Below are positions 30,250-39,793 of a stretch of 64,000 nt of DNA, piece by piece; within the stretch, counting starts at the first letter, position 1; every line of letters starts with the position of its first letter. The translations under genes were made by a program, and so were the position numbers. Below the pieces are notes generated by a model that searched no databases, was not told the DNA's origin, and saw only the letters and a program-made list of their open reading frames with translations. Source of the DNA: Chaetoceros tenuissimus (taxonomy: Eukaryota > Bacillariophyta > Thalassiosirophyceae > Chaetocerotales > Chaetocerotaceae); assembly GCA_021927905.1 (NCBI GenBank), contig BLLK01000047.1, positions 1,426,001-1,490,000 of the forward strand, written 5' to 3'.

Positions 30250-33111
30250 TTAATATGATCGTCCCCAAAGAACCCAACAAGTTGCTGGAAGTCCACTCGC
30301 GAAACATTTTGTACCTTCAGGCAATTCAGGCTGCTTGAATGGGATACACAGAGTCTTCGCCGCAACAGAAGTTGCAGTCTTAGCATCCTCTCCATCCTGT
30401 CCACGGGCAGCTAAACTTTCTTCTCTACTCTTTTCCTTTACCCATTCTTCCCAGTCTTGGTGTTCTCCTCCACACCATGGAGTAAGGACAAGATTGTTAT
30501 TTTCAAGACTAGGAACAAAATCCTTCCACTCAGTAACTTGCACAAGATGTTCATCTCTTGCCTTCTTCGCCTTTTCAAACATTGCCTGCTGAATGGAGTC
30601 AAGTTTATCCTTCATTGCTGCTCCTAGTCCCTCTACAGCAAAGTCCTCCTTCTCTCCGTTATGTCTTGTTACAACACGCGCTTGGTTATTTTCCATATCA
30701 CGTGGGCCAACCTCGATACGAATTGGAACTCCCTTCTGCTCCCAATGGTTGTACTTCCATCCTGGGTTGTACATTTCTCTATCATCATATTTGGCGCGGA
30801 TCTGTAGTGCACAAAGTTAGAGGCTAAACAATATTTTAGTGAAAAGATTTCATGCAATGGTAACTTACTCCCTGTGCTTTCAAATCTGCCAAGATAGCTT
30901 CACAATATGGTTTCACAACCTCGTAAGTCATCTTCTTGCTAATAATTGGAACAATAATTGCCTGAAGAGGTGCAATGCGTGGTGGCAAAACAAGTCCAGT
31001 GTCATCTCCATGAACCATGACCATAACACCAATGGATCTTGTTGTGAATCCCCAAGATGTTTGCCATGCGATTTGCGTCTCCCCATTCTTATCTTGGAAG
31101 TTGATATCGAACATTTTTCCGAAATTCTGTCCGAGATTGTGTGATGTTGCACCCTGAATAGCACGACCGGATCCAGCAATGTATGCCTCAACAGTAGTAG
31201 TTTGGTGTCCACCTGCAAACTTCTCCTTCTCGGTCTTGTAACCAGGAACTACTGGGACAGCTAATACTTCCTCATATGCTCTACGATAAAGTTCCAGAGC
31301 TTGCATTACCATAACATTAGATTCCTCATAAGTTGCATGCGCAGTGTGGCCTTCTTGCCACAAAAATTCTCTACTACGCAAGAAAGGAGTTGGATCTTTA
31401 AATTCCCATCTGACAACATTACTCCACTGATTGACTTTAAGTGGAAGATCTCTGTGCGATCTGATCCAATCAGAAAATGCTGGATACATGATAGTTTCAC
31501 TTGTCGGACGAACAGCGATTGGTTTTGCTAGTTCTCCATCTCCAGATTTCGTTACCCAAGCTACCTCTGGTGCGAACCCTTCAACGTGATCTTTCTCTTT
31601 CTCTAAACGATCTTGAGATACAAAAAGAGGGAAATAAGTATTTTCTACATCGAGCTGCTCAATCTCTCCATTGAACCAAACCTGGAACAAGTCCCACATC
31701 TTGTAAGACCATGGGCGAAGAATGTAGCATCCAGAAATATCGTAATACGAGATCATCTCAGAAAGCACAATGACATCAGAATACCACATTGCAAAGTTCT
31801 CTTCTTTTTTCCACTGCAAAGCCAAAAGAGTTTGTCCTTTTTCTGCAGTCTTTTTATTGTTCTTTGACTTTGGCTGCTGTCCCTTTCCTTGCCCCTTTTG
31901 TTCTTTGGACGCTCGTGGGCGATTCGCAGGCGCTTTCCCTGGCAAGGCTTCACCCTTAACTCCAAACTCAATAATGTTTGGCTCAACTCCAGCATTTGCA
32001 AGGTACTTTTTCAAATCTGCAGGAGTAATTGCAGTGCTTGCATCATTGGTCAATGGGTGTGAGTGGATCAACTTTACATCATCTGCAAACAAAGCTTCGT
32101 CCAAAACAAGTGTCACATCCTTTTCTGCGTTGTTTACAATAGATAGAGGACCAACACATCCAGTCTTTACTCCTAATTTCTCCATAAGAAGATCTTCAGA
32201 AGCAAGACGAAGGTTAACTTTTCCTGTAAGACCAAGTGCCTTTCCAAGTGCTTTAGTGTTCACATCAGATTCTGGCTTAACACTAACCAAAAACAATCCA
32301 TGCTTCTTGTCCTTGAAAAACACATTTTTAGTGTGTGTCTCCCCTGCAGGAAGTGGTACATTCTCCAAAAGATCTTCAACTTTCATGGAAAGGGTATGAG
32401 CATATGTTTTGTGAGAAATAGACATTTCATTAAGTTTCTTGACAATGTCATTCATGGAAAAATCATCACTGCCTGATTCAGCTGGTGCGCTTGTGGATGC
32501 AGCAGAAGGAACATCAATTTTTCCAGCCGCTTCTACAATGGAAGAATTTCCAAGTACCAAATCCATGCACTTCAATGTTGCCTCTGAAAGTGAAGTTCCT
32601 GAACGTGTTGCTGCAATAGCAAGGATGATAGAAACAACAATATCTGCTGCAGATACTGAGTCTCCTACAAGGCATCCACTTCCCAATGCTGATTCTACAC
32701 TTGCTGCAAATTCTTCAACTAAAAATATTGCATAAAATTATGTGAATTGAATTCTTCGGAAAGGTTTTAGTATTTTTCAAGATTCTATTACTTACCCTTG
32801 TCATCTGAAGCAATCACTGCAGATGCAGACTCAACCCACTTTTCAACAGCAGCCTCATCAGGACCCCAGAAACTGCACTCTGGAACAGCCTTGCAAATAG
32901 CTTTTGCACAAGCAGTGAATCCAGCTACAGTTGAAGTAGAATCAGTGTTGGTGAAAGAATTTTTTGCTGTAACTTTCATCTCAACTCCAGATGCGACATC
33001 ATCAGAATTAAAGGTGATGCTGTCGGAAATTCCAACAACTCCAGCCAATGCTTTCAGAGCAGCAGTTGCTGACTCTTGAGAGGTGCTTACTACCCTATTC
33101 ACAATAGCCAT
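30250..33111 (-). CDS. PRS: Cytosolic prolyl-tRNA synthetase
   Basis: Three exons (33111-32796, 32718-30869, 30801-30250), with introns of 77 and 67 bp, all frame-keeping, encode 905 residues. Order: an N-terminal GST-C-like segment (to about 150), a YbaK/ProX-type editing-like domain (about 175-300, [14 protein letters not shown] and [19 protein letters not shown]), a lysine-rich linker, then the eukaryote-type class II catalytic core. Motif 2 reads [20 protein letters not shown] and motif 3 is near [18 protein letters not shown]. The C-terminus ends FGRSY-like (LWGRSY), as in eukaryotic and archaeal ProRS. It charges tRNA-Pro in the cytosol. The start is the ATG at 33111; the open frame upstream of it has none. 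Confidence 0.92.
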
Positions 33112-33323
33112 TGTTGCTATTTTTGTTGTCACTTTAACGATAAACAAGTAGTATGCAGTTCAAGTCCTTTTGTTCTTCTCTTGTTCGTTTACTCGTTTGT
33201 GGAAAGATTTGAGGTCGAAGACGAGCGTTGATGTATCAAATTTTAGAGGAAAAAAGGGGGAGGGAAGAGGGAGTTTTCCAATTGAAATTGTTTTTTTTTC
33301 AAAAATACAGCATTGGATTTAGG

Positions 33324-34658
33324 TTATTTCGACTCAAGCATAAAATGCCATTGCCTCCAGTAGTTCAAAACATCCATCAAGTACTGAGCTAGAGGTTTGC
33401 CTATAATTGGAATATAATTTCCAACGATTGCAACCTTTTCAGCCACTGGTTGCGTAGCTATGTTCCAACATGGTGCTCGTAATAGATATAAAACAAGCTT
33501 CATTTTTCTATGGTACAATTCGTTTTTTGTTGAGTGTGATGATACATCCACTATATCATGTCCAACAAGCATTGTTTTCGATATTTTGGTACATTGATGT
33601 GAGAGAATGTCGATGCACAAGGATCTCAGCCACAATTTCAACATTTTCTGCTTAGAATTTTCTTTGTAGTCGCCTTCTATTTGCAACGAAGAACTGACGT
33701 AATAGTAGGGTCTATAAATGTGAAGAATCTCTCCCATTGTCAGGAGAAGGAACCTCATTTTACTGGAGTTCAATGTTGATATGTTGGATATCAACTGATA
33801 TGTTGGACTCTGTTGATGTTTTCTCTGTAATGGAGCTCTCATCTTTCTCCCAGTGCGTTTACCAACGTACAGTAGCTTTTTTATTCGATCGTTTTCCTCT
33901 TTTGTTTTTGTTATGCATTCGTCTGGAACTAATATGCCTCCTTCTTCTAGGATACCAGTGCTTCCTACTTCTAAAATACGCGCAGATTCATCAAGATCTT
34001 GCATTCGTTTCCGTCGCTTCAAGTAATGTAGACCTAATAAACCCATTCGACATACAAACTTAATCTTTTCAACTTTCGCAGAAACTGATAGTGCATTCAT
34101 ATGCCTTTGATGACTTTTCATCTGAGTAGAGGTTTGCTGAAAAGAGCTCCGCGATGGAGGTGAAACAGTTCTGTAATATGCAGATACTTCCAATGAGGGT
34201 TCTATACATTCCATCATTGACAAAATGAAACGTAATCCAACCATACTTTTGTACCGATTTTGTTCATCTTCATTGCTACAATTCTCCAATATACCCCCTA
34301 CAGTGAAGCCATTTCCATCTCCAAATCCATGATAAACAATCTCATTGAAAAGACTCCAAACATGTATGCATGCATAAAGAGTTTCAGGTAACACCTTTTT
34401 CTTTGAGCCATGTAAGGCATCATCCTCATCGTGCTGCACAAATCTAGATGGAGTATAAATCACCATACGACATAGACCATCTTCAATCAGCTTCATGAAA
34501 AATCTATTCTTTCGTATGAATGTACGATATCGATCAAGGTAGGATTCTTCTTTTGTGATGACAGATGGTTCATTTTCATTATTTCTATCGGAACTTCCTC
34601 TCGTATTCTTTCTCCAGTTATTATTACTACACTCGCTCCAACGTACATCTGTTGACAT
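33324..34658 (-). CDS. PEX16: Peroxisome membrane biogenesis protein PEX16
   Basis: 444 residues from the ATG at 34658. The sequence has the PEX16 layout: an N-terminal helical segment (YRTFIRKNRFFMKLIEDGLC), ETLYACIHVWSLFNEIVYHG, KVEKIKFVCRMGLLGLHYLK, then MGEILHIYRPYYYVSSSLQ and LVLYLLRAPCWNIATQPVAE, with a C-terminal PIIGKPLAQYLMDVLNYWRQ matching the conserved PEX16 tail. PEX16 recruits peroxisomal membrane proteins at the ER or peroxisome. Length and motif order are ordinary for the family. Confidence 0.85.
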   Translation of the reverse strand: MSTDVRWSECSNNNWRKNTRGSSDRNNENEPSVITKEESYLDRYRTFIRKNRFFMKLIEDGLCRMVIYTPSRFVQHDEDDALHGSKKKVLPETLYACIHVWSLFNEIVYHGFGDGNGFTVGGILENCSNEDEQNRYKSMVGLRFILSMMECIEPSLEVSAYYRTVSPPSRSSFQQTSTQMKSHQRHMNALSVSAKVEKIKFVCRMGLLGLHYLKRRKRMQDLDESARILEVGSTGILEEGGILVPDECITKTKEENDRIKKLLYVGKRTGRKMRAPLQRKHQQSPTYQLISNISTLNSSKMRFLLLTMGEILHIYRPYYYVSSSLQIEGDYKENSKQKMLKLWLRSLCIDILSHQCTKISKTMLVGHDIVDVSSHSTKNELYHRKMKLVLYLLRAPCWNIATQPVAEKVAIVGNYIPIIGKPLAQYLMDVLNYWRQWHFMLESK

Positions 34659-35132
34659 TTTCACTCAGTAATGAGCTCTGTGGCCAACTTTACAATGAAT
34701 TGAATTGAAATAGGCTCATTATTACTGGGAGATGCGAGAAGCTACACTACAGCATCACAGCATCACCCACATTTAGCTGTTAGTTACAGTTAAGAAAAGG
34801 CCCTTTCGTGCCAGGTTATGAGTTAGAGGATAACTGAAAGACGACAAGGTCGTCTGCTTGTTTATTGTTGATGCTGATGAAAGTATTCAAATCAGTTTAT
34901 TATCGGTTTGTCAGGGAACCGATTCCTTACCCCGTTTATTTTTCCGTTCGTGCGTGCGTGCGTTCGTTCGTGTCACACTACTAACAGATGACCCCAACGG
35001 GGTGAAATGATTCGCTCCGTTCTATTGTTCGCGTCGCACTACTAACTGTTGACTCTAAATGGTGATTCGTTCATTCTCATGACGGATAGAAGGTCAGACT
35101 GTCTGCAAGTAAAAGACACTCTACCTAGGACC
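34659..35132. other. Intergenic with degenerate tandem unit
   Basis: Contains a GTGC/GTTC microsatellite (34950-34970) and two diverged units (about 34966-35015 and 35027-35075) sharing CGTGTCACACTACTAAC/CGCGTCGCACTACTAAC and GGTGAAATGATTCG/GGTGATTCG. No gene. Confidence 0.45.
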
Positions 35133-35141
35133 ATTCTATTG

Positions 35142-35598
35142 CCATGAGGGGCGTTTCATACAAATTTGTACAAAAGACCCTTCTTTTCCCTTTCTTTTCT
35201 CTATGTTTTTGAAAAAATCAATCTAAGAGTAGTGTTTCTCATTCTCACACTTTGATAATTGAGTATAATACTTTCATTATAAGCTTAGTTACACCATAGA
35301 CACATCCTTTAATTAATAAAGCATTATAAGAAAATAATGCAAAGAAATCTTACGAATTCATATGTATGAAATATATGTCACGAAAGAGGTAGACTTGAAT
35401 GTTGCTGGTAATTAAATAATATTTTTATTGTCCGAAAGGCTTACATAATTAAGAAAGTCTGTAATTGAAGAGTTAAAGTGGATATGTTTAAAGCTAATTA
35501 TTTTGCAAAACAAATGACGTACTCGTACGTATAAGCTTAGTATGACGATTTTTTGTATGGAACGGCTCATAATCCTTTGTATGAAACGACCCACATTG
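35142..35598 (+). mobile_element. Non-autonomous DNA transposon (Mutator-like MITE), copy 1
   Basis: A 457-bp element with terminal inverted repeats of about 23 bp (three mismatches) that share CGTTTCATACAAA at both ends. It contains only 60-66 codon ORFs and no transposase. It is the exact reverse complement of 35659-36115. The flanks are 9 bp: ATTCTATTG on the left and GGTACAGCA on the right. These match the flanks of copy 2 crosswise rather than each other. A 9-bp duplication is typical of Mutator-like elements; the superfamily call is inferred from that length. Confidence 0.8.
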
Positions 35599-35658
35599 GG
35601 TACAGCACGCACTTACCTCGTCACTGTGTTAGAATGTCTGTACAATAGACAATAGAAT
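35599..35658. other. 60-bp spacer of the palindrome, apparently inverted
   Basis: Starts with GGTACAGCA and ends with CAATAGAAT. If this spacer is flipped, both transposon copies become flanked by perfect 9-bp direct repeats. Confidence 0.65.
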
Positions 35659-36115
35659 CAATGTGGGTCGTTTCATACAAAGGATTATGAGCCGTTCCAT
35701 ACAAAAAATCGTCATACTAAGCTTATACGTACGAGTACGTCATTTGTTTTGCAAAATAATTAGCTTTAAACATATCCACTTTAACTCTTCAATTACAGAC
35801 TTTCTTAATTATGTAAGCCTTTCGGACAATAAAAATATTATTTAATTACCAGCAACATTCAAGTCTACCTCTTTCGTGACATATATTTCATACATATGAA
35901 TTCGTAAGATTTCTTTGCATTATTTTCTTATAATGCTTTATTAATTAAAGGATGTGTCTATGGTGTAACTAAGCTTATAATGAAAGTATTATACTCAATT
36001 ATCAAAGTGTGAGAATGAGAAACACTACTCTTAGATTGATTTTTTCAAAAACATAGAGAAAAGAAAGGGAAAAGAAGGGTCTTTTGTACAAATTTGTATG
36101 AAACGCCCCTCATGG
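35659..36115 (-). mobile_element. Non-autonomous DNA transposon (Mutator-like MITE), copy 2, inverted
   Basis: Identical to copy 1 in reverse orientation over all 457 bp. The left flank CAATAGAAT is the reverse complement of copy 1's left flank, and the right flank TGCTGTACC is the reverse complement of copy 1's right flank. Identity between copies shows recent origin or gene conversion. Confidence 0.8.
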
Positions 36116-36232
36116 TGCTGTACCGTTTTACTTCTTCCAAAATAGGGTGAACCTACTATGTACTATCATTTACTTTTAGTTTCGATAAGAAAAAACAAAC
36201 AAACCGATTTCAACCTGACTTGTTGAAAGACC

Positions 36233-36421
36233 ATGGAAAGTTATGAGATAAGCACAACAACAAAAACCTCCTTTCCAGGAAAATCAAATAGCGAGCTTAG
36301 TCAAGAAGAGAGGGATGCCAAAAGAATCTTCAAGAAGAAAGTAAAATTGCAATCGAGGCTAAAGATAATGAACGTGCAGATAGGCTGGTCTGGATGGGCT
36401 AGAAGGTTGGTATGGACTTGA
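36233..36421 (+). pseudogene. Detached N-terminal piece of a methyltransferase-like gene
   Basis: The peptide SFPGKSNSELSQEERDAKRI, then FKKKVKLQSRLK, matches the N-terminus of the intact paralogue at 44571-45905 (SFAGKPNTELSQEEKEAKRQ, LKKKIKLQSKIK). Similarity ends at about 36364, exactly before the part of the protein with which the 39794-40945 ORF begins. The downstream 57 bp to the stop are unrelated. Confidence 0.7.
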
Positions 36422-36828
36422 AGGCAAAAGATAGACTAGTAGGGTACCTGTGACAAAGCGATATCATGGAAGCGGAATCTATACAAAAAGAATATGAAGA
36501 GCACGTTACTGGAATTCAGGTCTTTGGATTAGTTATTTGAAACAAGAAAAATTCAAATAAAAATTATCCAGAAAGGGATAATCAAGAATGAAAAGCAGTC
36601 AACGGGCAATTATTCTTCTAGATAGAGTAATTGGTAATGTTGGATAGAAGAGCGTTTTGGATACAAAGCCTGATAGATTGCGTGGAAGCATATGCTGCTG
36701 ATAGAGGATGTAAAGCGCGACGATTGGAAAAAAGTAGTAAATGTGTGATCCCTACGTTGAATATCATTTACTTTAATCATATCTCAATCGAAACATGAGT
36801 CTAAATAGATGTATTTATTATTGTGATT
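36422..36828. other. Intergenic, no gene recognised
   Basis: About 400 bp between the truncated N-terminal piece and the minus-strand oxygenase-like gene. Reading frames are short and broken; no clear similarity to the paralogue's next exon region. Confidence 0.3.
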
Positions 36829-37665
36829 TTACAAGTTACCGTATTTAAAATTAACACCAGGTTTTTTTACAAAACAAGGTGCTTCTTTCGAACACAAATA
36901 TTTTGCAAATTGTGGGATTGTTAATTCCTTGAACTTTGAATCAGATGGCAAAATGATGTCTGCACAAATCGAAATGGAATTTCGTTGATAAATCGATGGC
37001 TGATGCTCAATATCCGAAAATTTTCCAGAAGATTTGCGACCAAGAAAAATAACATCTCCGTCTTCGATTTCAACCGTAACTCTATCAAAATTATCAGTAC
37101 CATCGACCCGTCTCCTCCATCCAAATTTTTTGTCAACAAGCTCGGGATCGTCATCTATTTTAATTTGAGCGAATCTTGTCAATAACATACGTAGAAATGG
37201 CTCAACACCATTGTGATGTTTTGCCGATGATAGGTCCCTGTGCCATCGCATTTTTGCAGCTGCATCACATCCCTCTTCTCTTGCATCCAGAACATAAACC
37301 TGGAGGAATGGAAGAATTGTAATGTTATGGTGAGAACAAAATTCAATAAATAACTGAAGTTCCGGACAAAATTCCTCAAGCTGCTTCACAGTAATTCTTT
37401 CTCCTTTGAATCCTTCTGCATCAATTTCATTGATAGAGGTCGTGAATTTATATGTTGTTTTGTTGCCAGTGTCTACAACATTATTCATTACATGTCTTGT
37501 GAATGCGTTGGACTTTTTGTTCCCTGCTTGCAATGCATCAGGGAACACTTGCACAACTGCAAAATCTCCAAGGATTTCAGTCCAAAGATCTCTGTCGCCT
37601 GGAGTACCTTCATCAGATGGTATTTCTCCCGTAACTTTCTGCTTCTTCGCAGTTGGAGGATTCAT
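36829..37665 (-). CDS. Putative 2OG-Fe(II) oxygenase (AlkB-like)
   Basis: 278 residues from an ATG. A candidate metal motif WHRDLS (H-x-D, about residue 145) is followed by VTVEIEDGDVIFLGRK, a distal histidine in DIEHQP and an RNSISIC segment in which R and S could bind the 2OG carboxylate. This order matches double-stranded beta-helix dioxygenases such as AlkB homologues. The N-terminus is short and polar. Substrate unknown; the call is tentative. The gene lies between the two halves of the split methyltransferase-like gene. Confidence 0.45.
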   Translation of the reverse strand: MNPPTAKKQKVTGEIPSDEGTPGDRDLWTEILGDFAVVQVFPDALQAGNKKSNAFTRHVMNNVVDTGNKTTYKFTTSINEIDAEGFKGERITVKQLEEFCPELQLFIEFCSHHNITILPFLQVYVLDAREEGCDAAAKMRWHRDLSSAKHHNGVEPFLRMLLTRFAQIKIDDDPELVDKKFGWRRRVDGTDNFDRVTVEIEDGDVIFLGRKSSGKFSDIEHQPSIYQRNSISICADIILPSDSKFKELTIPQFAKYLCSKEAPCFVKKPGVNFKYGNL

Positions 37666-38084
37666 GGTGACTAGTTCGTCTAGTGAAAGAATGAATACAA
37701 CAATCTGCTCTGAAATGAGAGGTTAGCTAGTTGCCAAAACAACTGGTGACATGCCGGTTGAAGGACAGGGAAACGAGAGGTGATGGAGTTGCCAAAATCG
37801 GAGTAACAAAACGGTGGAAGGACAGGCCGTCAATTAGTCTGTTTCATTGATTTCTAAATACAAAAAAAATAGCTAAAGTAAGACAGAACATGTTCAGCGA
37901 CAAGATCTACTTGATCACGTAATGAGTAAACAAGAGTTACTAAATTACATCTAATTAGACCAGACATGAAACTTTTGACTTATTAAAAAAAAATTAAATT
38001 GAATTTTTAGCAATAGAAATTCGAATTCGAAAAAATGAAGATAAATCAAATTTTGAAAACACAATCGCTCCATAAATTAGAGCA
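37666..38084. promoter_or_regulatory. Divergent promoter between the two nested genes
   Basis: About 420 bp, AT-rich with a poly-A patch at 37984-37995. No specific motif recognised. Confidence 0.3.
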
Positions 38085-39476
38085 ATGGTGAAACCTCAGA
38101 GAAAAGATTTCAAGCAATACACTTTTGATGATGTTGAACTACCTCAATCTCTCGATTCACCTATCGAAAGTGCGGTTATGTTGGCAGAATTCGAAAAGAT
38201 CAAAGCAGGTTGGCCTCAGGATGAAGATAAAGGATACTCACTTGTAGTCTCACAGGAACGTATTCAAGAGATCTTTGATAATAACCAATTCATCATTAGA
38301 AATCCAACGAGAGAGAAGTACTCTACTATAATGAATAGCGCTGGCAAAGTTTTACTTATCCGTATTGTGGAAGACTTTACCGGGGCGAAACTAAAGTGGG
38401 TGCAGTATGATTCCAGCCACAATTGGATGTCATTCGATTCGATGTTAGATGCACTTAGTCAACTTGGGTTTGATGCAATCACAAATGATCAACAGTGGCA
38501 TTATTTTAGAGATAAACTCTGTCGAAGTCAACCAATCGCCTTGACCCACGCCACTCCTTATCCAATCATTAAACATCCAGATGGACGTAAATATGCTGTC
38601 AAAGTTGCAAACTGTGTCAAAGTTGCAGGTATTGAAACTGTCACCCTTCCAATTATTACAGAGGAACTTGTTGAGATTGTTCAGATTCGCGACTTGAACA
38701 ACAAGCTGCTCAAAATTGCAAAGACGAGATGGGAAGCAGTCAATTTCATGAATGAAATGTCTGGTAATGCGTATAATCCAAAGGATTTAAAGCAGAAATT
38801 GATGCAAAAATGGATTGACGCGAGAAGACCTGGTAGAGAAGGATCTGACATGGAGAAACCTTTTCCGTCATCCAGATCTGCAAAAGGTAATATGCAATTC
38901 ATTTTGATCAAGCTTCCACACCCTAACTTTGATTTGAATCCAAGTCCAAAGAAGGCGACTGCAAAGAAGGCGACTGCAAAGAAGGCGACTGCAAAGAAGG
39001 TGACTGCGAAGAAGGCGACTGGGAAGAAGGCAACTGCAAAGAAGGCGACTGCAAAGAAGGTGACTGCGAAGAAGGCGACTGCAAAGAAGGCAAAGCCTGA
39101 CCCTGTTGTGCTTGATTCGAAGCCAAGTCCAAAGAAGGCGACTGCAAAGAAGGCAAAGCCTGACCCTGTTGTGCTTGATTCGAAGCCAAGTCCAAAGAAG
39201 GCGACTGCAAAGAAGGCAAAGCCTGACCCTGTTGTGCTTGATTCGAAGCCAAGTCCAAAGAAGGCGACTGCAAAGAAGGCAACTGCGAAGACTGCAAATC
39301 CAAGTCCACAGCCTCTAGCTGAATCGAACGTCAATACCTCAACTACAAAATTCCATCCAATTTTTGGAAAGGTAAAACCTGATGCAAAGGATGTGTCTAA
39401 AATGAAGCCAACTGCAAAGAAGGCGAAGAAGGAACCTAAAGATCTCCTTCATTTTTTTGGTGTTAAGAAACCATAA
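38085..39476 (+). CDS. Histone-H1-tail-like lysine repeat protein with possible PCNA-binding end
   Basis: 463 residues. The first 280 residues are ordered and unrecognised (DKGYSLVVSQERIQEIFDNN; LKWVQYDSSHNWMSFDSMLD). Then come at least nine KKATA or KKVTA pentads and three exact 21-residue units (KPDPVVLDSKPSPKKATAKK), resembling histone H1 tails and suggesting DNA or chromatin binding. The C-terminus KDLLHFFGVKKP has the L-x-x-FF pattern of a PCNA-interacting peptide, though the usual leading Gln is absent. FHPIFGKV earlier is a second FF-like motif. The gene is intact and nested in the split paralogue. Confidence 0.6.
   Translation: MVKPQRKDFKQYTFDDVELPQSLDSPIESAVMLAEFEKIKAGWPQDEDKGYSLVVSQERIQEIFDNNQFIIRNPTREKYSTIMNSAGKVLLIRIVEDFTGAKLKWVQYDSSHNWMSFDSMLDALSQLGFDAITNDQQWHYFRDKLCRSQPIALTHATPYPIIKHPDGRKYAVKVANCVKVAGIETVTLPIITEELVEIVQIRDLNNKLLKIAKTRWEAVNFMNEMSGNAYNPKDLKQKLMQKWIDARRPGREGSDMEKPFPSSRSAKGNMQFILIKLPHPNFDLNPSPKKATAKKATAKKATAKKVTAKKATGKKATAKKATAKKVTAKKATAKKAKPDPVVLDSKPSPKKATAKKAKPDPVVLDSKPSPKKATAKKAKPDPVVLDSKPSPKKATAKKATAKTANPSPQPLAESNVNTSTTKFHPIFGKVKPDAKDVSKMKPTAKKAKKEPKDLLHFFGVKKP
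38943..39295. repeat. Coding minisatellite: 15-bp KKATA array and three 63-bp units
   Basis: A run of GCGACTGCAAAGAAG-type 15-bp units (38943-39091) is followed by three almost identical 63-bp units starting near 39092, 39155 and 39218 and encoding KPDPVVLDSKPSPKKATAKK. The array length is a multiple of three, so copy number can change without breaking the frame. Confidence 0.85.
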
Positions 39477-39793
39477 ATTTCGCAACCTCGACTTTGATAC
39501 CCAAATTCACGTTACAGTACTCTGTGGTTAGATGGTCTCAAGATTCAAATTGCGATGGTAACTTGTTGTATATTCTAAAATGATTGAATATTTGTGTATG
39601 TATGAAATGACCTTGATTCACGGGCATCTTGTATACACTGATGAACCAAATTGTAATAATACGTAATCGATTTGTGAAAGATATAGTTTGTGAATGTTTA
39701 GTTGATTATAATAATTAGTAAGAATTACAAAAAGCTTTGAGTATACCTCTTTTATCTTGTACGACACTTTTCACAGGGTCAAAGCGTTATGGC
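39477..39793. other. Intergenic, no gene recognised
   Basis: About 317 bp, AT-rich. The open frame that leads into the methyltransferase fragment begins at 39737 without an ATG. Confidence 0.3.

Noticed and set aside
31770-32399. 209-codon plus-strand ORF
   Set aside because: Lies antisense within the catalytic and editing part of prolyl-tRNA synthetase; no start context or motif of its own.
35412-35845. Two identical 60-66 codon ORFs in opposite orientation
   Set aside because: They are the same sequence inside the two transposon copies; too short and without features to be a gene.
35142-36115. One large hairpin-forming element with 457-bp arms
   Set aside because: Each arm has its own inverted ends and 9-bp flanks, so two separate insertions explain the structure better than one foldback element.
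38681-39334. 217-codon minus-strand ORF and a second 128-codon one, both antisense to the KKATA repeat gene
   Set aside because: They are shadows of a repetitive coding array: codons made of the reverse complement of AAG/GCN give open Leu/Phe/Ser frames by chance.
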